NCBI GenBank assembly: GCA_934693235.1
Contig: CAKUUY010000001.1
Span: 145,750-209,749 of the forward strand
Length of the DNA: 64,000 nt
Direction of reading: 5' to 3'
DNA from: an uncultured Candidatus Melainabacteria bacterium
Lineage (GTDB): Bacteria > Cyanobacteriota > Vampirovibrionia > Gastranaerophilales > Gastranaerophilaceae
Both the position numbers and the translations under genes were made by a program. A model generated the notes under the pieces. It was not told where the DNA came from and made no database searches. It saw nothing but the letters and a program-made list of their open reading frames with translations. Every line of letters begins with the position of its first letter. Within the stretch, counting starts at the first letter, position 1. This document shows positions 1 to 8,974 of the stretch, piece after piece.

Positions 1-1620
1 ATCACATTGAAAACTGTGCATTTTTTGAAGCATAGCTTTTGTTTCTTTCCCAAAATTGATGGCTTCAGCAGACAATGGTCGATTTTTAGAGCGCTCTTGT
101 TTACAGATTTTTTTGTATGTTTGCCGGTTTTGAACGTAAATATGACGAATTTTATCATACTCAGATAACTTATCGTTGCATAATTTATACGGACAAACAA
201 ATTCGCGAGATTTAATTTCATCTTCAATCTGTTTTTTGGCTGACAACAGCGGCTGCAAACGAGTTCCTGAAGAAAAATAACCAAAACTTTTTAAAATAAG
301 TTCTTTAGCTTCTTCCAAACTGAACCTCTGCAACAAATTCAAAACCATTGAATATGATGGAGAGAAACGACTTTCAAGAGGATTTGCATCACTCAAAACA
401 AGTTCTGCAACCTCTTCCGGTGTTTGAAATTGTGTTCCAACTATTGTTACATAACCGACTTCATCCATTCCACGACGTCCCGCACGTCCAGACATTTGCA
501 AAAATTCACTTGCCGTAAGCATTCTATGACCTGAATCAGTTCTTTTACTAGTAGAACTAATAACTGTAGAGCGCGCCGGCATATTTATTCCGGCTGCAAG
601 CGTTTCTGTTGCAAAAACAACTTTTATCAAACCTTTTTGGAACAGTTTTTCAACCAAAATTTTCCAAGCTGGTAAAAGTCCGGCATGATGCGATGCAACA
701 CCGCATAAAAGATATTCAATATGTTTGTTGTTATAAAGATGCGGATTTTCTGCAATAAATTCGTCTATAAATTGCCTTATTTGAGCTTTTTCACCTCTTG
801 TTACCAAGTCAAGTGAAGCACATTTTTCCATCTGCTCATCACATTTTTTACGAGAAAAAGTAAAATAAATTGCAGGCAACATATCATTTTCTTGTAAATT
901 CTTTATAATTTCTTTTACATAAGACTTTTTATTTTGAAATTTTTTACCAAAAACTCTTTTTTCTGGTTTAATTTTTTTATTAAGTTGACCACTTGGAGTT
1001 AACAATGGCAACAATTTTGTCGGTTGAGAACTATCAAAATAGAAAAATTTTAGCGGAACAGGTCGAAAATCAGTATCTACGAGTTCTGTTTTTGAATGAA
1101 CTGTGTTGATCCAATCTGTCAACTCTTGAGCATTAGCAACTGTAGCAGAAAGTGCAATAATTTGAACATTTGTAGGACAATAAATTATACTTTCTTCCCA
1201 AACTGTTCCACGCTGCTCATCATTCATATAGTGAACTTCATCTAACACAACGTATTTAACATCTTTCATATTATCTGTAACAGAACCAAAATTAGTACCA
1301 TAGAGCATATTTCTAAAAACTTCGGTTGTCATTATGACAATTTGAGCGTTTCTGTTTATTGAAGTATCACCTGTTAACAAACCAACCTTATCATATCCAT
1401 ATTTTTCACTAAAGTCGTAGTATTTTTGGTTAGAAAGAGCTTTTAAAGGAGTTGTATAAAAAATTCGGGTTTCATCTTTTAAAGCGTTGTTAATTGCGTG
1501 TTCAGCAATAACCGTTTTCCCTGCACCTGTAGGAGCACAAACTACAACACTTTCGCCATTATCAATAAACTCACAAGCTTCTTTTTGAAAATCATCCAAC
1601 TCAAACGGGAATTCAGCCAT
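1..1620 (-). CDS. Ski2-like DEVH-box RNA helicase (partial, C-terminus off the left edge)
   Basis: A superfamily 2 helicase open to the window edge, with 540 residues visible. Walker A APTGAGKT lies at residues 29-36, motif II DEVH at 127-130, motif III SAT at 158-160 and motif VI QMSGRAGRRG near 375-384. This spacing and the DEVH box are typical of the Ski2/Mtr4 group, which unwinds RNA for processing or decay. Cyanobacteria and plastids (ISE2) carry relatives. The start is supported by an AAGGAGT ribosome site 5 nt upstream. The missing part should hold the rest of the post-helicase domains. An RNA substrate is inferred from the family; the gene could also act on DNA as some archaeal Hel308 relatives do, but the motif set fits the RNA branch better. 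Confidence 0.9.
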   Translation of the reverse strand, partial: MAEFPFELDDFQKEACEFIDNGESVVVCAPTGAGKTVIAEHAINNALKDETRIFYTTPLKALSNQKYYDFSEKYGYDKVGLLTGDTSINRNAQIVIMTTEVFRNMLYGTNFGSVTDNMKDVKYVVLDEVHYMNDEQRGTVWEESIIYCPTNVQIIALSATVANAQELTDWINTVHSKTELVDTDFRPVPLKFFYFDSSQPTKLLPLLTPSGQLNKKIKPEKRVFGKKFQNKKSYVKEIIKNLQENDMLPAIYFTFSRKKCDEQMEKCASLDLVTRGEKAQIRQFIDEFIAENPHLYNNKHIEYLLCGVASHHAGLLPAWKILVEKLFQKGLIKVVFATETLAAGINMPARSTVISSTSKRTDSGHRMLTASEFLQMSGRAGRRGMDEVGYVTIVGTQFQTPEEVAELVLSDANPLESRFSPSYSMVLNLLQRFSLEEAKELILKSFGYFSSGTRLQPLLSAKKQIEDEIKSREFVCPYKLCNDKLSEYDKIRHIYVQNRQTYKKICKQERSKNRPLSAEAINFGKETKAMLQKMHSFQCD

Positions 1621-1754
1621 CTTTACTCCTTAAAACTATTCTATTACTTATATTATGCCCTAAAAAGTAAAATTTGTAAAATATGTTGCAATTTGTTTTC
1701 CAAAACTAGCAAAAAAATTTTTTATGGTTTTTCAAACAATAAAGGAGAAAATTT

Positions 1755-2135
1755 ATGCAAATCAACCAATCTTACAACCACTCACATCAACAAAGCTTTG
1801 GAGCTTTTCACATACACGCCGGAGTAAAAGAGGCTTTACAAAAAAGAGCTTCTGCAACTGATATTGAAGAAATTGCAAAGTTAATTACAGAACAAAAACT
1901 TAACAAAAATGTAGATATAACTTTATATACAACAAAATCAACAAAATTAGGGGCAAATATTTTCCCAAAAGATTTCAAAACTTCAATTGCTACAGAAAAT
2001 CCTCAAGAAGGTTTGTTCTACAAATTAAGAAGTCCGCTAAAATTTATTAAATCAATATGCAAAAAAGCAGACAAAATGTCTGAAAATATAGAAGTTGAAA
2101 ACGCTAAAAAACAAGCATTGAGCAACATTGAATAA
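1755..2135 (+). CDS. Small hypothetical protein (126 aa)
   Basis: Preceded by an AAAGGAG ribosome site and followed by a strong terminator, so it is very likely expressed as a single gene. It has no signal peptide or membrane segment. The N-terminus is rich in Asn, His and Gln and contains SFGAFHI. The middle (residues about 22-60) is a charged helical stretch, KEALQKRA...EEIAKLITEQKLNKNVDI, and the C-terminal part is basic. I do not recognise a family. It transcribes divergently from the helicase and converges on serS. Confidence 0.75.
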   Translation: MQINQSYNHSHQQSFGAFHIHAGVKEALQKRASATDIEEIAKLITEQKLNKNVDITLYTTKSTKLGANIFPKDFKTSIATENPQEGLFYKLRSPLKFIKSICKKADKMSENIEVENAKKQALSNIE

Positions 2136-2152
2136 ACAGATATCTATACAAT

Positions 2153-2190
2153 AAAAAATACCACTCATAATAAAGTGAGCGGTATTTTTT
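2153..2190. terminator. Bidirectional intrinsic terminator between the 126-aa gene and serS
   Basis: The inverted repeat ACCACTCA / TGAGCGGT has A-tracts on one side and T-tracts on the other, so it can end transcription from both converging genes. Confidence 0.85.
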
Positions 2191-2208
2191 ACTTATTATT
2201 TTTATTGT

Positions 2209-3474
2209 TTATATTTTATCAAATCCTGTATATTTTCTTAAAACTTCAGGAATAATAATTGTACCGTCTTCTTGTTGATAATTTTCAACAATTGCTGCAA
2301 ATGTTCTTCCAACCGCAAGACCGGAACCATTAATTGTATGAACAAATTGAGTCTTTCCTGTTACTTTATCACGATAACGGATATTTGCACGTCTTGCTTG
2401 ATAATCACCGTAGTTTGAACAACTTGAAATTTCTTTGTATGTACCGTAAGATGGCATCCAAACTTCCAAATCCCAACATTTGTTAGCTGAAAATCCGATA
2501 TCACCCGTTGATAGAGCTTCTCTCCTATACGGAAGTTCCAACAACTGAAGCATTTTTTCAGCATCCTCAGTTAGTTTTTCATGTTCTTCTTTACTTGTTT
2601 GAGGAGTACAAAGTTTAACCAACTCAACCTTATTAAATTGATGAACTCTAATTAAGCCTCTAGTATCTCGCCCCGCAGAACCTGATTCTCTTCTAAAGCA
2701 AGGAGTGTACGCTGTCATGTATTTTGGCAAATCATCTTCCGATAAGATTTCACCTGAATAAATATTGGTAACAGGAACTTCAGCAGTCGGAATTAAGAAT
2801 AAATCTTCATTTTCACATTTGTACATATCTTCCTTAAATTTTGGAAGTTGACCTGTACCTGTCATTGTTGCAGAATTTGCCATGAATGGAGGCAAAATTT
2901 CTTCATATCCTTGATTTTCAGTATGATAATCAAGAAAAAAGTTTATAATTGCTCTTTCTAAGCGAGAACCTTTTCCTCTGTACAAAATAAATCTACTTTG
3001 AGAAAGTTTTACACCACGTTCAAAATCTACAAGATTTTTTTCTTCACATAAATCCCAGTGAGCTTTGAATTCAAAATCAAATTTACGAGGTTCTCCCCAT
3101 TTGTAAACTTCAACATTATCATCTTCTGACAAACCGATAGGTGTTGTTTCATCTGGGATATTAGGAATATGAAGCAACAAGTCTCTTTGTTTTTCATCCA
3201 ATTCTGTTTGCTTTTCTTCTAATGCTTTAATATCATCTCCAAGTTTGCGAACTTCTTCTTGAATTGCATCAGTATTTTCTCCATTCTTCTTCATCATACC
3301 AATTTTTTGTGAATCATTTTTTCTCTTTGCACGCAATTCATCAGCTTGAGTTTGAATTTTCCTTCTTTCAGCATCAATTTCCAAAACTCCATCGATAGAA
3401 AGTTCTGGATTTCTTCTTTTCAAAAGTTCATTTACCTTTTCAGGATTCTCTCTAATCAATTTGATATCAAGCAT
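2209..3474 (-). CDS. serS: Seryl-tRNA synthetase
   Basis: Charges tRNA-Ser (and tRNA-Sec where present) with serine in the cytoplasm. Full length at 421 residues. The N-terminal tRNA-binding coiled coil is visible at about residues 27-105 (charged heptads, then [13 protein letters not shown]). The class II core follows, with [16 protein letters not shown], motif 2 [14 protein letters not shown] and motif 3 [19 protein letters not shown]. The ATG is preceded by AAGAGG. It is monocistronic and ends at the shared terminator downstream. Confidence 0.98.
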   Translation of the reverse strand: MLDIKLIRENPEKVNELLKRRNPELSIDGVLEIDAERRKIQTQADELRAKRKNDSQKIGMMKKNGENTDAIQEEVRKLGDDIKALEEKQTELDEKQRDLLLHIPNIPDETTPIGLSEDDNVEVYKWGEPRKFDFEFKAHWDLCEEKNLVDFERGVKLSQSRFILYRGKGSRLERAIINFFLDYHTENQGYEEILPPFMANSATMTGTGQLPKFKEDMYKCENEDLFLIPTAEVPVTNIYSGEILSEDDLPKYMTAYTPCFRRESGSAGRDTRGLIRVHQFNKVELVKLCTPQTSKEEHEKLTEDAEKMLQLLELPYRREALSTGDIGFSANKCWDLEVWMPSYGTYKEISSCSNYGDYQARRANIRYRDKVTGKTQFVHTINGSGLAVGRTFAAIVENYQQEDGTIIIPEVLRKYTGFDKI

Positions 3475-3600
3475 TTATAACCTCTTTTCCATATTTACTA
3501 AATTTATGCAATTATTTTAATTTAAATATAACTTATAATCAAGCAAAAACTAGCTTTATCACAAATGTTAAGAATTGTAGACTTTTTTTGACACGTGTAG

Positions 3601-3606
3601 TATAAT
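3601..3606 (+). promoter_or_regulatory. Candidate -10 box for the 108-aa gene
   Basis: A perfect TATAAT lies 20 nt upstream of the ATG at 3627, placing the start of transcription near 3613. No good -35 lies 16-18 nt upstream. Confidence 0.45.
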
Positions 3607-3626
3607 GAAAATAAGGGGATAGTGTT

Positions 3627-3953
3627 ATGATGTTCAAGAAATTAGCACAAAAGTTAAGTTTGGAGAGAGAAAAACACAATAGTGTTGCAACAAATCCATT
3701 AAGCGTCGATTTTGACAACAAAAAAAGTATTTTTTTAAATAAGTTAACAAAAACTGCAGTTAATTTATATGAACGCAACTGCGATATTAAAAATTTTACG
3801 AAACTTGCACTATCCAACCCAGAAAATAATTCTCATAATGAGATTATGAACCAATTATTCTCTAAAGGAGTCGTTGATCCTACTGATGATGAAAGATTAA
3901 TGGAATTGTCTGATAATTCAAGATTTTTAAGAGAATTGGGCCTAATCGAATAA
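3627..3953 (+). CDS. Hypothetical protein (108 aa)
   Basis: An AAGGGGA site precedes two adjacent ATG codons (3627 and 3630). The product is a soluble, helical, charged protein with no signal peptide or cysteine motif. Its C-terminal third reads PTDDERLMELSDNSRFLRELGL. No family is recognised. It lies 17 nt upstream of the TMEM43-like gene in the same direction, so the two may be co-transcribed. Confidence 0.7.
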   Translation: MMFKKLAQKLSLEREKHNSVATNPLSVDFDNKKSIFLNKLTKTAVNLYERNCDIKNFTKLALSNPENNSHNEIMNQLFSKGVVDPTDDERLMELSDNSRFLRELGLIE

Positions 3954-3970
3954 ATGAAAGTGTCTTATAT

Positions 3971-5020
3971 ATGACTAAAAGTAATAATGGTTGTGCCGGA
4001 ATTGGAATAGGTTTGATTTTGTTTGTCGTTTCTATTTTATTTCTGTTTTTTAACGAACAAAATTTTGTAAATTTAATTAAACTAACTGATTATGTAAGAA
4101 AGAATGCGATTGAATTAACTTCCCAAATTCCATCCCCCGCAAATAATAACAAACTTGTACAAATATCAGGAATCGTGAATTCCAACCAAAATCTTTCTGA
4201 CGGAATAATCAGCTTGCCAAATTCTATTGCCTTAAAAAGAACTACTGAAATTTATCAATGGCAAGAGATTTATAATTCAAATAATCAAAACTATCAATAC
4301 AAAAAAGAATGGGATAGTCACCTTACAAATTCCGATTCTTTTGAAAAAAAAGAATACCAAAACCCTAAAACATATAAATACAAACCATTGGAAATTTATG
4401 CCAAAAACGCTAACTTAGGGAAATTTTACCTATCTGAAGAAATTATAAAAAAAATAAATTCAACAGTTAAACTTCAACAACTGCCGTATAACAACAAATT
4501 TAAAATATATAATGGCTTTTATTTTACAGGAAAAGATTATGACAATCCAAATATTGGGGATGAAAAACTATTTTACTCATATATTCCATCCGGCAAAAAA
4601 CTTTCAATTATAGCGAAACAATCCGGCAATCAACTTGTTCCAATGAATACAAAATACGGAAATTTAATAATAATTATTGACGGAATTAATAATTTAGACC
4701 AAACGCTTGCTAAATACCATAGCAACAATTCAAGTAACACCTGGAAAGTCAGAGGGATATTCCTATTATTAATGTTCTTAGGACTTAATATTATGCTACA
4801 GCCTATTGTTAATATTACAGATAGAGTACCGATTTTAGGAGAAATTACTCAATTTACGATAATTCTTTCAACTATAGTTATGACAATAGCATTAGGAACT
4901 ATAACTATTGCGTTTAGCTGGCTTGCAGTAAGACCTGAAATTGCAATTCCGGCAATACTTCTTGCGACAACGGCGATAATAGCGCTAAGAAAAAAGAAAA
5001 AAATTATAATTTCGGAATAA
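3971..5020 (+). CDS. TMEM43 (LUMA) family membrane protein
   Basis: The 349-residue protein has the TMEM43 layout: one N-terminal membrane segment (about residues 10-28), a long non-cytoplasmic region, then about three membrane helices in the last 100 residues (from about 258). Family features seen are NEQNFVN after the first helix, the LVQISGIVNSNQNLSD segment, ALKRTTEIYQWQE, and the short PSGKKLSI and GNLIIIIDG strands. The family occurs in scattered bacteria and in animals, where the protein sits in the inner nuclear membrane/ER; its bacterial role is unknown. The upstream ribosome site is weak. The Lys-rich C-terminus (RKKKKIII) would be cytoplasmic. Confidence 0.75.
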   Translation: MTKSNNGCAGIGIGLILFVVSILFLFFNEQNFVNLIKLTDYVRKNAIELTSQIPSPANNNKLVQISGIVNSNQNLSDGIISLPNSIALKRTTEIYQWQEIYNSNNQNYQYKKEWDSHLTNSDSFEKKEYQNPKTYKYKPLEIYAKNANLGKFYLSEEIIKKINSTVKLQQLPYNNKFKIYNGFYFTGKDYDNPNIGDEKLFYSYIPSGKKLSIIAKQSGNQLVPMNTKYGNLIIIIDGINNLDQTLAKYHSNNSSNTWKVRGIFLLLMFLGLNIMLQPIVNITDRVPILGEITQFTIILSTIVMTIALGTITIAFSWLAVRPEIAIPAILLATTAIIALRKKKKIIISE

Positions 5021-5038
5021 AATACAATGTTAAAACTA

Positions 5039-5067
5039 TTGCCCAAAATTTAATGTTGTTTTATGCT
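5039..5067 (+). promoter_or_regulatory. recN promoter, leaderless arrangement
   Basis: TTGCCC (5039-5044), a 17-nt spacer, then TATGCT (5062-5067), followed by exactly 6 nt and ATG at 5074. Transcription would begin at the A of the start codon. Confidence 0.6.
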
Positions 5068-5073
5068 AAAAGT

Positions 5074-6723
5074 ATGATTAAACAGTTGAGAATTAAAAAT
5101 TATATACTAATTGATGAGCTTATCGCGAATTTTGATTCCGGATTAAACGTGATCACGGGCGAAACTGGTGCCGGCAAAAGTATCTTGATTAACGCTATTG
5201 ATATAGCTTTTGCTCCACGAGTTTCAAAAGATGTAATTAAACATGACAAGGATAAAGCAGTTATTGAACTTGTAATTGAGAATACCAAACATGATTTGTC
5301 TCAATTGTTTGAAGAAAACGGCGTTGATAATAATGGTTCTGAAATCGTTTTAACCAAGGAAATTTCTCAAAACGGAGTTCGATCAAGAGTTAACGGAACT
5401 CTGGTCAATCAAGAATTTATAAAAAATTTAAAGAATTACTTTTTAGATATTCATTCTCAACACCAGACATACGCTTTTATGCAACCTAAATATCATATTA
5501 CATTATTAGACAATTATGCAAAAGAGGCATATGGAGCAAAATTAGAGAAATATAGAGAAGATTACAAAGCTCTTCAACAAATGAAATCTCAATTAGAAAC
5601 TCTTAAGACTGCCTCTAATACAACAGAAAATCAAATTGAATTTTTAAAATTTCAAATTAATGAGATTGATTCGGCTACTATTAAAAGCTCAACAGAGGAT
5701 AATGAATTAAATGAAGAACTTGAAGTTTTAGAGAATGCAGAAAAATTAAAAGAACTAACTGGCACTTCATATTGGGCAATAAATGGTGATGACGGCTCTA
5801 TTATGGAAGCTCTGGGTAAAATCAAACAAAATATTAGCAAAGCAGCCTCTATGGACAAAAATCTAGAAGAGACCGAAAGCAATCTTATTGATGCTATAGA
5901 AAGACTTAGAGATTCAGCATCCGAATTGAGAGAATACAGTCAAAATTTAGACAACGATACAGAAAGACTAAATGAAATCCAAGAACGCCTATACATTCTT
6001 GATAAATTAAAACGTAAATATGGTGGAACTTTAGAAAGCGTTTTAGAAACTTTTGAAAACCTTTCTAGAGAACTAAATGCAATAGAATTTTCAACGCAAA
6101 ATATTGAAGAATTAGAAGAAAAAATTCGCTCAACAGAAAAAACACTATACAAAACAGCAGAAGAAATCAGCGAAAACAGGAAAAATTTTGCTCAAGTTTT
6201 ATCAGTTTTAATCCAAGAAAAACTTGAAAAATTAGAACTTCCAAAAGCCAGATTTGAAATATCTGTTCAACCTAAAGAACTTTGTTCGGACGGAATTGAT
6301 AATGTTGAATTTTTAATTTCAACTAACGTTTCAGAAGATTTGAAACCACTTGCAAAAGTCGCATCCGGTGGAGAAATTTCTCGTGTAATGCTTGCAATTA
6401 AATCAATCTTTGCACAAAGTGACGATATTAACACTGTAATTTTTGATGAGATTGATACCGGAATTTCAGGCAAAGCTTCTCAAAGTGTTGCTGATGAAAT
6501 CTTAGAACTTTCCAAATATCATCAAATCATTGTGATTACGCACCAAGCGATTATTGCATCAAAAGCAAATAAACATTTTTACGTACGCAAATCTCAAGAT
6601 GACGAAACTAAAGTAGAAGTTTACGTTTTGACTGGAGAAAACAGAATTAAAGCCCTAGCCGAACTTGCTGGCGGAGAGATTAACGAACAATCCATAGAAT
6701 TTGCCAGATCATTAGTTGGATAA
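5074..6723 (+). CDS. recN: DNA repair protein RecN
   Basis: An SMC-like ATPase acting in double-strand break repair and recombination. With the ATG at 5074 the product is 549 residues and begins MIKQLRIKNYILIDEL, which aligns with the usual RecN N-terminus. An ATG at 5053 would add seven residues but lies upstream of the predicted transcription start. Walker A GETGAGKS is at 29-36, a long coiled coil fills about 145-370, then come the signature VASGGEISRVM and Walker B TVIFDEIDTGISG, and the H-loop region ITHQAIIASKA. No Shine-Dalgarno is present at either start. Confidence 0.96.
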   Translation: MIKQLRIKNYILIDELIANFDSGLNVITGETGAGKSILINAIDIAFAPRVSKDVIKHDKDKAVIELVIENTKHDLSQLFEENGVDNNGSEIVLTKEISQNGVRSRVNGTLVNQEFIKNLKNYFLDIHSQHQTYAFMQPKYHITLLDNYAKEAYGAKLEKYREDYKALQQMKSQLETLKTASNTTENQIEFLKFQINEIDSATIKSSTEDNELNEELEVLENAEKLKELTGTSYWAINGDDGSIMEALGKIKQNISKAASMDKNLEETESNLIDAIERLRDSASELREYSQNLDNDTERLNEIQERLYILDKLKRKYGGTLESVLETFENLSRELNAIEFSTQNIEELEEKIRSTEKTLYKTAEEISENRKNFAQVLSVLIQEKLEKLELPKARFEISVQPKELCSDGIDNVEFLISTNVSEDLKPLAKVASGGEISRVMLAIKSIFAQSDDINTVIFDEIDTGISGKASQSVADEILELSKYHQIIVITHQAIIASKANKHFYVRKSQDDETKVEVYVLTGENRIKALAELAGGEINEQSIEFARSLVG

Positions 6724-6755
6724 AAACAGCTTATTTTAGGTGCGAGATTGCTTTA

Positions 6756-7787
6756 TTATATATCTCCGCCCAAGAATTTGAATAATTCAGCTTCATTTGG
6801 TTCAAGCCCTTCTAAAACTTTTTTAGTTGCAAGTTCTGTGTAGATTTCCCAATTATTCTTTTCATTTATTGCACTATATTGTGATAGCTTTCTAACAGTT
6901 GGCATGAATTTATTAGGAATCTTTTTTATGACAAAAGCTTTCAAAACCGGGTGCGTTTGATGCAGCATTTCATGAATTTCCATATGCATTGGCGAGTTTG
7001 TAGAGCCATGAGTTTTAAATCCACAAAATTTTTGCCATTTTTCAAAAGATTGTCTTGTGTTTTGTGGCATTATATTAAATATATTACCCCTAATCTGTGA
7101 AATTCTTTGCCTTATTGTAGTTGGAGGCAAAAGAACTGTACTTATTTCTTCTCCATTTTTAGATAATCTCATGCATTCGCCAGCACCAAGTGTGAATGGT
7201 GTCACGATAAATTCATTAGGGATTTTAATACCTTTATTTTGTGCTAATTTTACTGCTTGAAGTAGTCTTTGCCCAAGTTCTAAATCATCTCCCAAACTGG
7301 CGTTTTGAACTCCATATTTTTCTTTTAAAATGTTTTCTATTTTTATAACTTCCGGATTAGTTGATTTTTTGCTAAATGTAGTATACATTTCTCGACGGCA
7401 AGCAGTGAGAAAATTCCGAAATTTGTAGATATTTTGTTCTTCTTGAAGAGAAGTTGAATGCTTATTTTTGAGTTGAGGTTTTTGTTTAGGCAGAATCTTT
7501 TTTGCCAAAAATCTTGGAAAGTTAATTATAGATGCAAATAGCTCATCTAACCTTTTTGCATTTTTTATTTGCGATAAAGCGTTTTTAGGCACTCCGAATT
7601 CACTAAGAATTCTTAATAACTGTTCTTTTTTCGCTTGTTCAGAATTGTTTAAAGGTTTTTCAAGATCTGTTAAGAGTTCATCTGTAATACGACCTTGCGA
7701 GTGCCTCATTATTCCACGAGGTATATTTCTTCCGGTTATAATTTCTTTTTTAGTTAAACCAGATGTAATACTGCTAATATTTGCCAT
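6756..7787 (-). CDS. Zincin-like hypothetical protein with HEMLH motif
   Basis: A 343-residue protein without a signal peptide. An HExxH zinc-protease motif (HEMLH, 272-276) is followed 38-42 residues later by WEIYTELA, whose glutamates (314 or 318) could be the third metal ligand. The N-terminal half is basic and helical (FLAKKILPKQKPQLKNK). The start has a good TAGGAGA site. I do not recognise the family. The arrangement resembles effector-type metallopeptidases, and a second candidate lies at 50535, but activity is inferred from one short motif only. Confidence 0.65.
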   Translation of the reverse strand: MANISSITSGLTKKEIITGRNIPRGIMRHSQGRITDELLTDLEKPLNNSEQAKKEQLLRILSEFGVPKNALSQIKNAKRLDELFASIINFPRFLAKKILPKQKPQLKNKHSTSLQEEQNIYKFRNFLTACRREMYTTFSKKSTNPEVIKIENILKEKYGVQNASLGDDLELGQRLLQAVKLAQNKGIKIPNEFIVTPFTLGAGECMRLSKNGEEISTVLLPPTTIRQRISQIRGNIFNIMPQNTRQSFEKWQKFCGFKTHGSTNSPMHMEIHEMLHQTHPVLKAFVIKKIPNKFMPTVRKLSQYSAINEKNNWEIYTELATKKVLEGLEPNEAELFKFLGGDI

Positions 7788-7934
7788 TACAAATCTCCTA
7801 CACGATATATAATGACAGTCAATTCTTTAAATTGCGTATATGTAAACATATATTAAGAACAAAACTAAACTAACTCATTTGACTTAAATTCAAAATAGCC
7901 TTCATAAACTCATTGCTCCTTATGTCCACAGTTA

Positions 7935-8882
7935 TTATTCAATAAAATCCCTAAAATGTTGTAACTCTTTTTGTTGCCGAATTTTAGTTAAGGCAGAATC
8001 CTCTAACTGCCTTATTCGCTCTTTTGAATACCCCATTATTTCGCCAAGCTGTTCTAGAGTCCTTGGTACCTCCCCATTTATTCCAAAACGACAACAGACA
8101 ATTTTCTTTTCTCTTTCCGGCAAAGTTGAAAGTAAATCTTTAATACTACCTTTTAATACATTATTTTTTGTTTGAATTTCCGGGGAATGATATGATTTGT
8201 CTTCTATATAATCTCCAATATTTAAATCATCTGTAACAGGAGTTTCTAGGCTAATTGGTTCTTTAATTATTGCTCTTTTTATCACTAAAATTTGTTTTAA
8301 TGTCACACCAAGACGCTGAGCTACTTCTAAATCTGTAGGCTCTCTTCCAAGTTCAAATGATAACGTGGTATATATCCTTTTATATTTCCTGATTTTATCC
8401 GTCATGTGAACAGGAATTCTTATCGTTCTTGAATGATTTGAAATGGCCCTAATTATAGTTTGTTTTATCCACCAAGTTGCATAAGTTGAAAACTTGAAAT
8501 TTTTTGAATAATCGAATTTTTCAGCAGCCTTAATAAGTCCGAGCGAACCCTCTTGAACTAAATCCATAAATAACACACCTTGCCCAATATATTTTTTTGC
8601 GATACTTACGACCAAGCGCAAGTTTGCCTGAACCAATTTTCTCTTTGCGATGTCTGCTTGAGACGATTTACCTTCTTTAATCTCTTTTCCCAAAGCTTTT
8701 TCTTCTTTTGTATTTAATAATTTTATTTTTCCAATATCTTTCAAATACATTTGTAAGATATCATCATCTTTAAAAATTGAATTAAAAGTTTTCGGCTCTT
8801 CTGTTACAGCCTCTTCATAATCAACATAATTAACAGCCTCAACACTTCCACGTTTCAAATCCTTGTATAAATCCACAGCCAT
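7935..8882 (-). CDS. RpoD/SigA-type sigma-70 factor
   Basis: A 315-residue sigma factor with region 1.2 ([16 protein letters not shown]), region 2 ([17 protein letters not shown], then [14 protein letters not shown] with the -10 recognition and melting aromatic residues), region 3 and region 4 ([21 protein letters not shown]). There is no long acidic region 1.1. This makes it either the primary factor in a short form or a group 2 (non-essential, stress-type) factor like those of cyanobacteria. The VCCRFGI and FRDFIE segments depart from the most conserved primary sigma sequence, which favours group 2. A GAGAGGG site precedes the ATG. Confidence 0.92.
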   Translation of the reverse strand: MAVDLYKDLKRGSVEAVNYVDYEEAVTEEPKTFNSIFKDDDILQMYLKDIGKIKLLNTKEEKALGKEIKEGKSSQADIAKRKLVQANLRLVVSIAKKYIGQGVLFMDLVQEGSLGLIKAAEKFDYSKNFKFSTYATWWIKQTIIRAISNHSRTIRIPVHMTDKIRKYKRIYTTLSFELGREPTDLEVAQRLGVTLKQILVIKRAIIKEPISLETPVTDDLNIGDYIEDKSYHSPEIQTKNNVLKGSIKDLLSTLPEREKKIVCCRFGINGEVPRTLEQLGEIMGYSKERIRQLEDSALTKIRQQKELQHFRDFIE

Positions 8883-8940
8883 CTAAAAATCCCTCTCTTT
8901 CAAAATTGTATTCAATAATTTTGACGAAAAGTGATTAATT

Positions 8941-8968
8941 TTGTTTCAATCTCTTTTTTGTGTAAAAT
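8941..8968 (+). promoter_or_regulatory. Promoter of the PHP gene, leaderless arrangement
   Basis: TTGTTT (8941-8946), a 16-nt spacer, TAAAAT (8963-8968), then exactly 6 nt to the ATG at 8975. No Shine-Dalgarno is present. Confidence 0.5.
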
Positions 8969-8974
8969 AATATT

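Noticed and set aside
3588..3606. TTGACA paired with TATAAT as a promoter for the 108-aa gene
   Set aside because: The two boxes are separated by only 7 nt, far too close for a sigma-70 promoter. Only the -10 box was kept.
5100..6473. Several antisense open frames within recN
   Set aside because: Low-complexity Ser/Leu-rich translations without ribosome sites, explained by the codon bias of recN.
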